Below, one piece after another: positions 52,996-62,806 of a stretch of 64,000 nucleotides of DNA (position 1 is its first letter; each line of letters starts with the position of its first letter). A program made the translations under genes and the position numbers. Origin of the DNA: Eukaryota sp. TZLM1-RC (lineage: Eukaryota > Metamonada: BaSk clade); the NCBI GenBank assembly GCA_040285825.1, contig JAUPSS010000008.1, positions 434,001 through 498,000 of the forward strand, in the 5' to 3' direction. Below the pieces are notes generated by a model that did no database searches, was not told the origin of the DNA, and saw only the letters and a list, made by a program, of their open reading frames with translations.

Positions 52996-53896
52996 CCATT
53001 AATAATATATGCAGCTCGGCTGTTTTAAATCAAGATCTTCACTCATTGTTATTGGAAAAGGGTGTTTGTGAAAACAAGTCGTCAATTTCTTCACTTTTTG
53101 TAACCATTGTACCACGAAGATTTGGATTGTGTGCCACTAATGAAGCATTTGTAACAAAAATGAGATTATATTTGAACATCCCCATTAATCAATTATTATC
53201 AAAAGAAAAATGTATTTGTTCGAATTCACCTCAACTCACTTTGCGCCATGCTCTGAATTGCTCTGAATTGATAACTTATCGTTCTTCATTACATGATGCT
53301 GTTAGAGACACTGTTTTCAATATGGCACAAACTGCAAGGATATCGTGTATCAAAGAGCTCCTGCTGAAGGAAACGCTTTCTCTGAATAATTTTGGTTCTG
53401 ATGATAGAGGTGATGTATACTGTGATTGGATTGATAATACTGAAACTATTGTTGACTTTGTCTCATGTAATGTTGCAAATGATATTTTGGTTCACAGAAG
53501 AAAACTTAATCCTGTGGCTGCTCTGGATTTTAAAGCAAAAGAGAAACATAGAAAATATGATAAAGAAATTGAAGATGCAAATGTTGATAGAAATACACAG
53601 CTGGTTTTTATTGCTTTCCCATTTTCGATAAATGGAAGATTATCAGTTGAAGCAGAATTTTTTTTGGATGACTCCAAAAAAATGGTGAAAGAAAAAACAA
53701 TGAAAAGATTTGATATTTTTTTATGGCGTTCACGGATTCAATTTGCCATTATTAATAGATTACCGCGGTTTTTCAATCGAATTAGAGAAGCTTTAGCTAG
53801 ACAGCAAGCAAATCAAGATTTTGTAGAGGAAATCTTGGTTTAATGATAGTCGTCCCATTAGTTATGATTTAATTTAATAAAGTGTGCAAATTCAAT
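52996..53896 (+). mobile_element. LINE-I copy 7 (duplicate of copy 2)
   Basis: An open frame at 53,046-53,843 carries CICSNSPQLTLRHALNC, DRGDVYCDW, DFKAKEKHRKYDKEIED and the 3' tail. The tail passes directly into the Fanzor A element at 53,897. Confidence 0.8.
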
Positions 53897-53978
53897 AAAT
53901 ACGATATTATTTTGATTTAGCATTTCCCACTGTTCGAGATGATTCAGCAATTGATGTACTCAATCAACTTTCACCGAG

Positions 53979-56495
53979 ATGGAGAGAAGTTGTCATCAGG
54001 GAAAATGGCTTTTTCTTTTAGATACTTGGGTTTTTGCCAAAAAATTCATAAAAATACCCTACGGACATGGGTTAGGCAATCTGGCATATAAAATGATAAA
54101 TGAAAAGAAAATCAAACTTCATCAACAATTCACCAATATTTTACCTGTTGATTGTTTAGCTACTACTCCACTGAGACAAACTTTAATTCAATATGGGCTT
54201 CAAGATTGTTCACTATGTCTGAAACTTTTCGTGTTGTTTCAGAAAGATAAGTTTGTTTTACCATCTTATAAAACCATTCGAGCAACCGTCAACTCAATGG
54301 TTAAACATTCAAATGTTATACTCAAAATGAAAGAAATTGCTTCAAAATTTCAACAGTTACGAATTCATACTACTTGTTGCTTAAAGCTGTATTTACAATC
54401 CCGATTTGAACGTAATTTGCCACTACCACGAATTTCTGCCAAACTATATGAATCATTAATGGCCAGAATTCGTTACATTTCAGATGATTTTTATGAGCAA
54501 CAAATGGTAAAGCCTAAAAGTGAAATTCCACAGGATTTGGAAGATTTTGTTTATGGTGAAGGAGATTATAATTTATCAACTACCTTTGAACAACAAAAGT
54601 TAAACAAAACTTTAAGTTATCTTGATCACTTGAGACACAGGCCTGAATACTTCCCACGATTTCCAACAGATGGATTCAGTCGACCACCTGAGTATATGGC
54701 CCCAGTTATGTTTGCAAATTTTGAGAATAATTTGAAATTAAATTATGAGAAACATATTAATCGCTTTATTAATGTGTATTTTGACAAAACAGGTGTGGAA
54801 AATGTGTTAGCAGAAATGCACAAGCTAGGTGGATACTCAACGCCATTATCTACCATTATTTCACTATATAGATTTAGGCTTCGTCAATTCAAAAACTTGT
54901 TTTTAGTTGATGATAGAGATTGCTTGAGTTCTTTGTTTCATCATCCTGAAAATATTTCAGACCTTCTGAATGATGAATTTTACGATTTATGTGAACAGCA
55001 TGATATAAGAAATAATGAACTTAGAGACATATTTGAAGGTCTTATTGAGCCTTTTACTTGCCAAATTGAGAATTTGGTCACTGACGAGAATTTAGTTGAT
55101 AACATATTTCCAGTGGATATACATTTTCTTGCAGACACTGTTGAAAAAGATCCACAAATATTTCTAACACCAGCAATTACAATTGCCCAATATATCTCCA
55201 GTAGAGAGAAAAAACCTTATCATATTTCTCCTGTTTCAACCACTGTAGGCCCTGGATATTTTCCCATTGATACAAGAACACTATGGAGAATTGTTAAACA
55301 AACATTGATGGACGATTTATCATCTACACAGACGCTGAAAATGTCCAATACACTAGCCCAAATTACGAAATTCAAACCACCTCAGCAATTTGACTTTTGG
55401 TCTAATATTCTCGATTTAAACCAGCCAATGTTCAAACAGAAGAGCTATAAATTCAACAACATTATTCACACAGATGGATTTAATATTGCAGTAGAATTTG
55501 TTCGTCGGGATTTACAAGGTCAGAAATGTAAGCCAGACAACAAGGCAAGTATTTCTGATTTATATATTGATGATGTTGATGTTGATGCTTTTCAAGACAA
55601 ACGAATTGTTGTTTGTGATCCTGGAAAACGTGATTTATTGTATTTTGGGAGTAAAAAGACTGATCAAGAACTAGCCATGGTGCCTGAACATGAAACTGAA
55701 CAGCAAAGAAATAGTCGGGTGATGAATCAAGACAAGAAGTACAAATGGTTGAGAATGACTCAGATGTCCTGGTCTTTGAAAAGCAGGATGAATGAAAAAC
55801 AGAAACGATGGGCGACAAAGTATACTGAGGTAGATTACGACAAAAACCAAATGATAGAGTCTAACGAAATGACAATTGAAGATGCAAACACCGAATTGTC
55901 CGCATTTGCTGCAAATTCGGCGACTTTTATAGACTTTTCCAACTTTGTGGTTGCCAAACTTCGGCAAGTTTTTTTGACAATTGACTTTTACAGTCTTGAC
56001 TTGTGGAGCATTCATAAAATGCAAGCTTTCATTCACAAGCAAAAGACTGAAAGTTGGTTGTTAAAAAGCCTTGTTCAGCAGTTTGGCAACCCGAAAGACA
56101 CTTTAATACTAATGGGTGATTATGGTAAAAAAGGTATTAAAAATTTGAAACATCAGAGACCTACTCGAGGCATTGGATGGATTCAATTTCTGAAAAGAAA
56201 TGGATTTGAAGTATTGATGATCAATGAAGCTTTCACTTCAGCAATATGTCCTGTTTGTTTTGAAAAGGTTGCTACGTTTTTGAGAGTAACAAATCCCAGA
56301 GTGTATAGAAGAGAAAAAACTCCTGTTACTACATGTAATGGTTTATTAGCTTGTAATAGCGAGAGTTGCAAACTCAGTAACAATGGCTCAGCAAAGCTTT
56401 TCAATAGAAATAAGCTGGCTTGTCTGAATATGTTTGCAATTGCTGAAGTCAGAATGAGTGGTAATGAAAGGCCTCAGTATCTGTCTAGTAGATAG
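53979..56495 (+). CDS. Fanzor A nuclease (TnpB-like), longest open copy
   Basis: An 838-codon open frame. The first ATG (53,979) probably results from loss of one T near 54,010: in copy 1 the frame upstream (DLAFPTVRDDSAIDVL) continues in register without ATG, so the authentic N-terminus is uncertain. The N-terminal half is helical (FQQLRIHTTCCLKLYLQ, FENNLKLNYEKHINRF). The core has HTDGFNIAVEF, RuvC-I CDPGKRDLLYF (Asp at 55,617), LILMGDYGKKG, and the displaced RuvC-II Glu in INEAFTSAICPVC (56,226). The finger is completed by CNGLLACNSESC. RuvC-III reads NRNKLACLNM, with Asn (56,409) for the catalytic Asp. The C-terminal GNERPQYL tail is intact. It may bind RNA and DNA without cutting; this is inference. 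Confidence 0.78.
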   Translation: MERSCHQGKWLFLLDTWVFAKKFIKIPYGHGLGNLAYKMINEKKIKLHQQFTNILPVDCLATTPLRQTLIQYGLQDCSLCLKLFVLFQKDKFVLPSYKTIRATVNSMVKHSNVILKMKEIASKFQQLRIHTTCCLKLYLQSRFERNLPLPRISAKLYESLMARIRYISDDFYEQQMVKPKSEIPQDLEDFVYGEGDYNLSTTFEQQKLNKTLSYLDHLRHRPEYFPRFPTDGFSRPPEYMAPVMFANFENNLKLNYEKHINRFINVYFDKTGVENVLAEMHKLGGYSTPLSTIISLYRFRLRQFKNLFLVDDRDCLSSLFHHPENISDLLNDEFYDLCEQHDIRNNELRDIFEGLIEPFTCQIENLVTDENLVDNIFPVDIHFLADTVEKDPQIFLTPAITIAQYISSREKKPYHISPVSTTVGPGYFPIDTRTLWRIVKQTLMDDLSSTQTLKMSNTLAQITKFKPPQQFDFWSNILDLNQPMFKQKSYKFNNIIHTDGFNIAVEFVRRDLQGQKCKPDNKASISDLYIDDVDVDAFQDKRIVVCDPGKRDLLYFGSKKTDQELAMVPEHETEQQRNSRVMNQDKKYKWLRMTQMSWSLKSRMNEKQKRWATKYTEVDYDKNQMIESNEMTIEDANTELSAFAANSATFIDFSNFVVAKLRQVFLTIDFYSLDLWSIHKMQAFIHKQKTESWLLKSLVQQFGNPKDTLILMGDYGKKGIKNLKHQRPTRGIGWIQFLKRNGFEVLMINEAFTSAICPVCFEKVATFLRVTNPRVYRREKTPVTTCNGLLACNSESCKLSNNGSAKLFNRNKLACLNMFAIAEVRMSGNERPQYLSSR

Positions 56496-56511
56496 TTTTT
56501 GTAATTATTCC

Positions 56512-56547
56512 ACACGAAAATTGATCGTGTATTTATGGGAATTTCCC
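56512..56547 (+). other. Paired stem-loops at the 3' end of Fanzor A copy 2
   Basis: ACACGA/TCGTGT (56,512-56,530) and GGGAA/TTCCC (56,537-56,547), identical to copy 1 and starting 17 bases after the stop codon. Confidence 0.45.
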
Positions 56548-56673
56548 ACAGTAATTAGTTATTCAAAAAAAACCTCACGTTTGTTTCAAACCTCACTTTG
56601 ATTACACTGTCTTTTTAGTTGACTGACCCACCTTATTACACCATAGTTATTAAACTGTCACTTACTCTCTTTC

Positions 56674-58345
56674 ATGAAACTTGTTCCGTCATTCTTGTTG
56701 TGTTGCAAATGTTCACGAGATCGAGCAGATGATGATGATGATGATGATGATGCTGATTTGGAACACCCTGAACTGTCGGCATACTCTTCACAAGCTCTCA
56801 CCGAGCCAACCACGCCCATTTCAAATGTTGTTTGCGATGATCAATCTGCTTTTGATTCTACTGGTTCAACTCCCTTCTACCCAGTCAGAATCACTCCACC
56901 ATATGAACCACGTTCTCTTCCAATCGGACGTTTTCGAACATCTTCCTTTACCGAACATTCTGTATCTATGACTGTTAATCAATACAAAATGGAATCACTA
57001 CTCCAACGTGGAAACTCTGGTCGTGATACCCGTGTTTACCTCTCCCGTTCCAAAGTTGATGATAGTCTTTATGTAATTAAGGTATTCAATTCATCCATTA
57101 TAAAGAAAAAACAGTTTTCTCAACGTAGTTCACCCATTAAACAAGGTTTTGATCGTGTTCAAACTGAAATTGCCATCATGAAGCAACTTCGTCATCCCAA
57201 CATTGTGTCTCTTATCGAAGTCATTGACGATCCTTCTTCCAACAAGCTGTTTCTAGTTATGGAGTACGTTTCTGAAGGCGCGGTTATGCCTGATGATGTT
57301 AAGCTGATGAAACCGTTGGAAGCTTTGGATTCTTGGATCTTTTTCAGGGATTTAGTAATGGGTGTGGATTATCTTCATCAACAGTCAATTGTGCATCGTG
57401 ATATTAAGCCAGCTAATTGTTTGATTTATTCAATTCATTGTACTTATTCTAGGTTTAATATCTATAGATAAGCAGCGAGAGAATCTGAAAAGGCTCAAGA
57501 TTGCTGACTTTGGTCTTTCAGTATTGATTGAAGGCGATGGTACTCTGATCCGTTCCGAATCCTCCTCTGTTCAGGACTGCACTTCCCCCGCGTTCAGTAG
57601 TCCTGAAATAGTTGCAGGAGGTGATTCTTGGTCTGGGAAAGCTTCTGACATTTGGGCCATGGGTGTTACGTTGTATTCGTTTGCATTTGGCAAACTTCCT
57701 TTCTATCATGCTAATATGCTACGGTTGTTTCAATTGATCGCCACTTCTGAACCTGAATTCCCTGAACAAGTCGATCCTCTGCTTAAGGATTTGATATCCA
57801 GAATGCTGATCAAGGATCCTTCTTTCCGCATTACCATTGATGAAATCCTTGACCACCCATGGCTTACTGAAGGGGGTGAGTATCCACTGCCAAGATTGAA
57901 GTATGATCCTGTAAGTCTTGATGCTACTGATATTGAGGCTGCCTTGAAGGAAATGTACATACACTTGGATACTGAATCAATGAGTAGAAGGGTATCAGTA
58001 GTTGTGCACAATTCCATAACTCATTCAAGAAGATCTTCACTTGTACCTCGTTCGATTTCAGATCCAAGTAAATGTGGTGAACATCGTTTTTCAAATGACC
58101 TTTCTGCACTTTCTCATACCTCTGACTCTTCTATTCTCAACGTAAACATACCAGATTGTTTCATTCAACCAGATACCATTGCTGAAGTCGACACTCCCAC
58201 TCATTCAACAAATTCGGCAATGTTATTTCAACCTTCTGCAGAAAGTGAGTCTATTGGAGTCCAGTTCATTACTTCAGATGGTTATGATGACTATTCAACT
58301 TCAAATTATTCGGCTTGTATGTATTCATCTGAAGAGGGTTATTGA
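56674..58345 (+). CDS. CaMKK-like Ser/Thr protein kinase, two exons
   Basis: Exons 56,674-57,418 and 57,453-58,345 join to 545 aa. An acidic Asp run (about 19-26) follows N-terminal cysteines (CCKC, possible palmitoylation). The kinase domain covers about 104-385. It has the VIK lysine (about 136), HRDIKPANC (Asp 243) and, after the splice, KIADFGLS (Asp 267). Further on are SPAFSSPE, SGKASDIWAMGVTLYSFAFG and HPWL. The segment IEVIDDPSSNKLFLVMEYV and the WAMGVTLY box are characteristic of CaMKK/SnAK/LKB1-pathway upstream kinases. So it probably phosphorylates AMPK/SnRK- or CaMK-like kinases. The C-terminal 150 residues are Ser-rich and unstructured; no clear calmodulin site is visible. The start is 122 bases after the Fanzor A element. 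Confidence 0.85.
56729..56757 (+). repeat. GAT microsatellite coding for poly-Asp
   Basis: About eight GAT units, then GCTGAT, inside the kinase gene. Confidence 0.9.
57419..57452 (+). other. 34-nt intron in the kinase gene
   Basis: Starts GTTTGA and ends TTCTAG. Removing it restores the frame and a normal subdomain VI-VII (ANCLISIDKQ ... KIADFG). Unspliced, the frame stops at 57,470. A shorter 13-nt alternative is possible but gives a poorer kinase alignment. Confidence 0.75.
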
Positions 58346-58455
58346 ATAATTAATGATTTTATTGTCCAGATTTGAGTTTTTCTTTAAAATAGTTTCTTGA
58401 TTTAAGTTTTGTAAATAAGTTATTTTGTGTAATAAAAATGTATTATTATATCTGT

Positions 58456-59154
58456 TCAGGTTCCTTTTGGGAGAATTATTCCTAGTGATCTGCAAAGAGA
58501 AACTGAAATGTCACACAGACCACTTACCCATTCGGTAATTGTGTGTTCATCATTTTGGTGTTCCAATAGAGAAATTAACTTTGATAATATAGGAGATTTT
58601 GATTTGAATAACTGGCTGAGGGCATGTGATGTGATTTTCTGGTAACCAGGTCTATATCGAAAATCTATCGTTGTTTCATTGAACATTACTACAAAAACCA
58701 AAACTCGCCAGAATTGAGCAAACGAGATGAAAGAATCTGAAACTGATAAGAGAGGAAATAAAGGAAGAAGAGAAGGAAGTAAAAAATCAGCAAATGAAGG
58801 AAAGTAAAGCTGTAAAAGTTGGGTCCAGTCTGTAGCAGAAAGGGAATACTGTCGTTTCTCAAGAGAAAACTTGCTAAAAATAGTACGCAAGTATCTTCCT
58901 CTAGTAGTCATGCCTGAAGGAATTCCCGTGTCCAAGGTGTCACGATAATCAGTGGATGTGTTGAAAAAGGAAGCTAAGGACGGCAGTACTGGGGAAGGTC
59001 GTTTAAGTAGTGCCTCTGTGGCACCTTCTGTGAGAAGTTCTGGTATCCCATAATATGATAAATACTGTTCGGGAGTCAAATTTGAAAAATAAGACCTGAT
59101 TGTAGTGGTTGTGGTTGGAGAGATCAGCAGCAGTGCAAGATCTTTGGCAACCAT
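58456..59154 (-). CDS. RIIa/Dpy-30-fold domain protein
   Basis: A 232-aa protein starting at ATG 59,154 (MVAKDLALLL). Residues about 25-60 (PEQYLSYYGIPELLTEG, LLKRPSPVLPSLASFF) fit the RIIa/Dpy-30 dimerisation-docking consensus: Tyr-Leu...Gly-Ile-Pro-x-Leu-Leu...Arg-Pro...Pro...Leu-Ala-x-Phe. Such domains occur in PKA regulatory subunits and many axonemal proteins. The rest is helical and hydrophobic (LLQLYFPSFADFLLPSLLPLF), with no further recognised domain. The 5' 337 bases lie in the right arm of the inverted repeat, so this is the intact partner of the truncated copy at 51,185. It converges with the kinase gene. Confidence 0.6.
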   Translation of the reverse strand: MVAKDLALLLISPTTTTTIRSYFSNLTPEQYLSYYGIPELLTEGATEALLKRPSPVLPSLASFFNTSTDYRDTLDTGIPSGMTTRGRYLRTIFSKFSLEKRQYSLSATDWTQLLQLYFPSFADFLLPSLLPLFPLLSVSDSFISFAQFWRVLVFVVMFNETTIDFRYRPGYQKITSHALSQLFKSKSPILSKLISLLEHQNDEHTITEWVSGLCDISVSLCRSLGIILPKGT

Positions 59155-59194
59155 GGAAAGCAAATCTTACAGTATTTTGCAAAATTGGTGAATT

Positions 59195-59224
59195 GCCATT
59201 CCCATTCCCATTCCCATTCCCACC
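59195..59224 (+). repeat. cattcc hexamer microsatellite
   Basis: Four cattcc units, against three in the left arm at 51,121-51,143. Lies just upstream of the RIIa gene start. Confidence 0.85.
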
Positions 59225-59498
59225 CCATTCCCAATTCTCAAAATCCATGCCGTTTAACACCGATCATTTTTTTTCTGATGTCAATTTACTTCAACTTAAG
59301 GAAGGATTGGTGTTCTATTTTTATTCTTTTATTGGAAAAAACAAATCTGTCAAAAGTTTTATTGGACAATACAAATTGTTTAAAACTAATGTCGCTATAA
59401 TTGAGTGCGCACCAAACAAAAACAATGTTATACCAAACGCACCATCGTACCACCGAACAAAAAAAGTAATAGTAATAAAAAGTAGTGGTTGTGGTTAT

Positions 59499-59635
59499 CC
59501 AATTGCTCCTTTGGTGGATTCTTCTCAGGTTGTTGTTGACTTTACTACTGTTGATTCTTTTGCTTCAATTTACTGTGAAGATGTCTTAGTTAGTTCTAAT
59601 GGCCACTTAGACAAGGCTGAGTTGATTCTAATTCT
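59499..59635 (+). mobile_element. LINE-II endonuclease scrap (right arm)
   Basis: Same fragment as at 50,717-50,870, in inverted position. Confidence 0.75.
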
Positions 59636-60516
59636 TTTCTGTTGATTCTAATTGTCTCTTCAGTAATAACTGATCCTTTTCTGAGCTCTTCTTCCACTCA
59701 TCTTTATAATTTTCAAGTTTTTCAATCCATTCCGCGTCCTTTGAACTACAAATATTTGTCAGCTGAGACTTGACACTTGTCAGCTCAGAGAACAGCTCAG
59801 TGACACGTGTTTCTGCTGAATTCAACTGACTTTTGTAATTTTGCGCTTCCTTTTTGAATTTGTTGAAATTCAGTTTCTAAAATATTATTTTCAGCCACTT
59901 GATTAGTTAATTCCAAATCCTTTTCATTAATTTCAGACATTAACTGGGAATTTCGGAATCTTAACTTTGAAATTTCAGTTTCCAGTTTAGACATTGTTGA
60001 TTGGTGATCAGAAACTTGCGATTGTAAATTAACCAACTCTAACTGTTGGTTGACCGCCTTGCCATCGTGATTGCTTTTCAGCTCAGTTATTAACCTTTCC
60101 TTTTCAATCAAATCATTTTCAAGTTCGGAAAGCTGCAGACACTGAGATTGAGTAGTTTCATTTAATTTAGATACTTCACACTCAAGTTGCTGGTTTAGTG
60201 ATTGAACACTGCTCATTTCTTGGTTAAGTTGTGATATGTGCGCATCATGAGAGTGTAGAGACGACAGAGTAAGGGAAAGAGAGGACTGTAGTTGAGATTC
60301 AATTGAGGTAAGTTCTGCATTGATATCATGGCGAAGGTCATTGAGATCAGAACGAAGCGAGAACGCATTTGAAACCTTCTGGAGTGTGTCTGGAGCGAAA
60401 AATACATCACTTACTTGTGGAAGAGGAAGATTATGTGATTTGCAGTAGTTTTGATAAGTAGTGATTGTGTGTTTAAGCTGAATCACCTTGGTTTGTAAAG
60501 AATTGAGTTTAGACAT
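59628..60516 (-). pseudogene. Coiled-coil protein, right-arm copy with a frameshift
   Basis: Same gene as 49,831-50,718. The start at 60,516 and most of the frame are identical, but one extra A in a run near 59,855 shifts the frame after QQIQK. The C-terminal part remains open in the other register (59,825-59,628). Confidence 0.75.
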
Positions 60517-60771
60517 CGGCTAATAACACAAAACGTCAAACAGTGGTAACCTGTTGAGATTAATGGAGGACGTGGATAAAATGAACTGAGATGCTGAACT
60601 ACTCAGTTGGAGAATTCTTACAAAGTAAATGGAAAGTGTGGGAAAGTGTGGGAATAGTGAAAACCTCCCAAAACCAAGTTGAGGGTTAAAAACCTCCCAG
60701 AATAGGCAACCAGAAGTCGAAAATGGGTGACAAGTGTAAAATTTGATAGATGAGCTCTTTATTCTCACTAC
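60517..60771. promoter_or_regulatory. Divergent promoter between Fanzor B and the coiled-coil gene (right arm)
   Basis: Inverted copy of 49,575-49,830. Contains a tandem gggaaagtgt duplication near 60,640 and the acaagtgtaaaatttga block before the Fanzor B start. Confidence 0.6.
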
Positions 60772-62731
60772 ATGTCAGACACCCCCTCTGTATCACGTGT
60801 ATTCACTCGGTCTTGTGCACTTAACTCGCTGCTGACCCCTGCAGCGGTGCAACAAATTCGGACTGACCTTCCTGTGGTCACCGAGATTTGTCATGAAGCG
60901 TCTTTATTACTTCAATCTTTTCTTCTAAATTTTCCGTTGGCATCAAGAGGTTTAGTGGAACAGGATGTATGGTATCTGTTTATGACCGTCATCACCACTG
61001 GTTCTTTTCCAAAGCCTTCCACATCTAAAGGCCAACGCCAATTACTCCATATCTTTTACAATGGATTTCTTCCTGAATGCCCACAAGACAGGTCTCTTGT
61101 TTCTGTGTGGGAAAATTCTTTAGTGCCTTACAGAAATTCATTCCATCTTTTCCTCAATGATTGGCTGCAGTCCCAGAACTGTAATTTTATCAATAGAAAA
61201 GGGCTTTCTTCTTATCTTGCCTGTCGTGCTCGTCAATTGGCCTCCAACGTTAAGACATGTTTACCCAAAATTTGTCAATCCTGGACAAAAAAACTTTATT
61301 CGTGCTCATTGTAGAGCCCTGAATAAAACAAATGTCTTTGCAAATAATATTCTTTCACTTTTGCCAGATGAACTACTAGCCCAACCCGAGGAAGTAGTAG
61401 TTGATTCTGTTCTTGAATACCTCATCAATTTCAATTTGAATAATTCAAGAGAAAGATTTTTTTTATTGAATGCATGTAGGTTTATCTTGAATCTCTTTCA
61501 AAGATTTCCTACCACTGCCTCCCTACTGTCCTCACATGATAAAATCACTTTTTCATCAAAGGAAATTAGTGAGCTTTTTTCTCTTCAATCTTAAAATTTC
61601 ACAATACTTACTCACTTTCTTTTCTCATATGCATTGCTGGAAGAAATTTAGAATAATACCTTTAGCTTCTCATAAAGGTTCTAAATTTATTGAGGTACCT
61701 TCACAAATTTTCCACTCTGTGAAAAAATTTCCAATTATTGAAGGATCATCTTCCAAAACAAAGTTTATCAAAAATACATGTCTGAAACGAGTATTCAAAC
61801 AATGTCCTTACCAAAAATTCAATATCAACAGAAAAAGTTTGAAAAATAGATTTAACAAAATTTTATTGAAAACTAATGGTAATGAACTGCTTGTGACCTT
61901 TGAAGGTAAAAATAATGACTCAGAAAACACAGATGAGCTGGATGAACCACCGAAAAAGAAAAGAAGATCAAAAAGTGAAATGAAAAGTGACCCTAATGCC
62001 AACAAAACCAGAGAAACACAGTTGAAGGGTACTAAAAAAATGCCCCGTCGAAGACGTAGACATCCAGTCGAAATTTTACCTGAAAGGCCCCTTATCGGCG
62101 TTGATCTTGGCCAATCAAGATTATGTGGTTACTTCTTAAATGATAATCAATGTGGAGTTATCCCTTGTCCAACTGGCAGAAGATACATGACAAAAAATTC
62201 ACCCAGTAAACACTCTCCCAACCAATATTCCGTTCAAAAATTTCAACCAATATTTGAACCATTGGAATTTGGTCAGGAGGAAAAGTGTATTTGGAAAGTA
62301 ATCGCCAGAAATGGAAAATAATTAAATTTGATAACCGCAGACGAAAAGAGAGACGGTTCAGAGAGAGTCTCAACAAATTTCAAAGTCTGGCTGGACATCC
62401 TGAAAAACTCTATCTTGCTGTGGGTTCTGCTAATTTCCCTTCTCATTGCCGAAAAGTCAATCGATATGGATCAGCAAGGGCTTTCAGAAAATGGTTGTGT
62501 TATCAAAAGGACGTGAAGCACTTGTCAACCAGTGAATTTAATACAAGCAAAATGTCAAGTTGTTGCATGGCCGAGAATATTCAAGCAGGCTCATGGCAGA
62601 TGCGTATTTGTACTGAGTGTCAAATAGTATATGACAGAGATATTTCCGCTGCAAAAAATATTCAAATTAAGAAGAAAGCGGAATTGTGGCCGGAAAGATA
62701 CATTTGCCCAGATGCTCTGCTGAGGAGATGA
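60772..62731 (+). pseudogene. Fanzor B nuclease, right-arm copy
   Basis: Starts at ATG 60,772. Frameshifts lie near 61,290 (A7 where the left arm has A6), 61,575 and 62,285; the frame is then open to TGA 62,729-62,731. The N-terminal half is helical. A Lys/Arg-rich stretch (PPKKKRR...MPRRRRRHP) precedes the core. RuvC-I is IGVDLGQSRLCGY (Asp 62,103). The canonical RuvC-II position has LAVGSANF, and the displaced Glu is in TSEFNTSK (62,534). The finger CC...CTEC is followed by RuvC-III YDRDISAAKN (Asp 62,639). All catalytic residues are present. Between them the two arms suggest an ancestral protein of about 650 aa. Whether the indels are real or assembly errors cannot be decided from sequence. 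Confidence 0.8.
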
Positions 62732-62772
62732 ATAGGGAACGTGAGCATACAGAAACAAAAACTTTTGAGACC

Positions 62773-62806
62773 GATCTACAAATACCTTAGTAGCATTTGG
62801 TAGATC
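62773..62806 (+). other. Stem-loop 42 bases after the Fanzor B stop
   Basis: GATCTACAAAT pairs with ATTTGGTAGATC (one bulge) around an 11-nt loop. Conserved in the left arm. Candidate guide-RNA scaffold stem; function inferred. Confidence 0.5.

Larger units (their letters stand above)
51521..56552 (+). repeat. Duplicated block, second copy (first copy 1,663-7,177)
   Basis: Starts mid-gypsy pol (cctcaagccgc) and ends at the 3' edge of Fanzor A (cccacagt). It includes the same internal stops in gypsy and the same internally deleted LINE-I. It lacks the 481-bp insert at 4,039-4,519. Duplication therefore happened after these elements had decayed. Confidence 0.92.
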
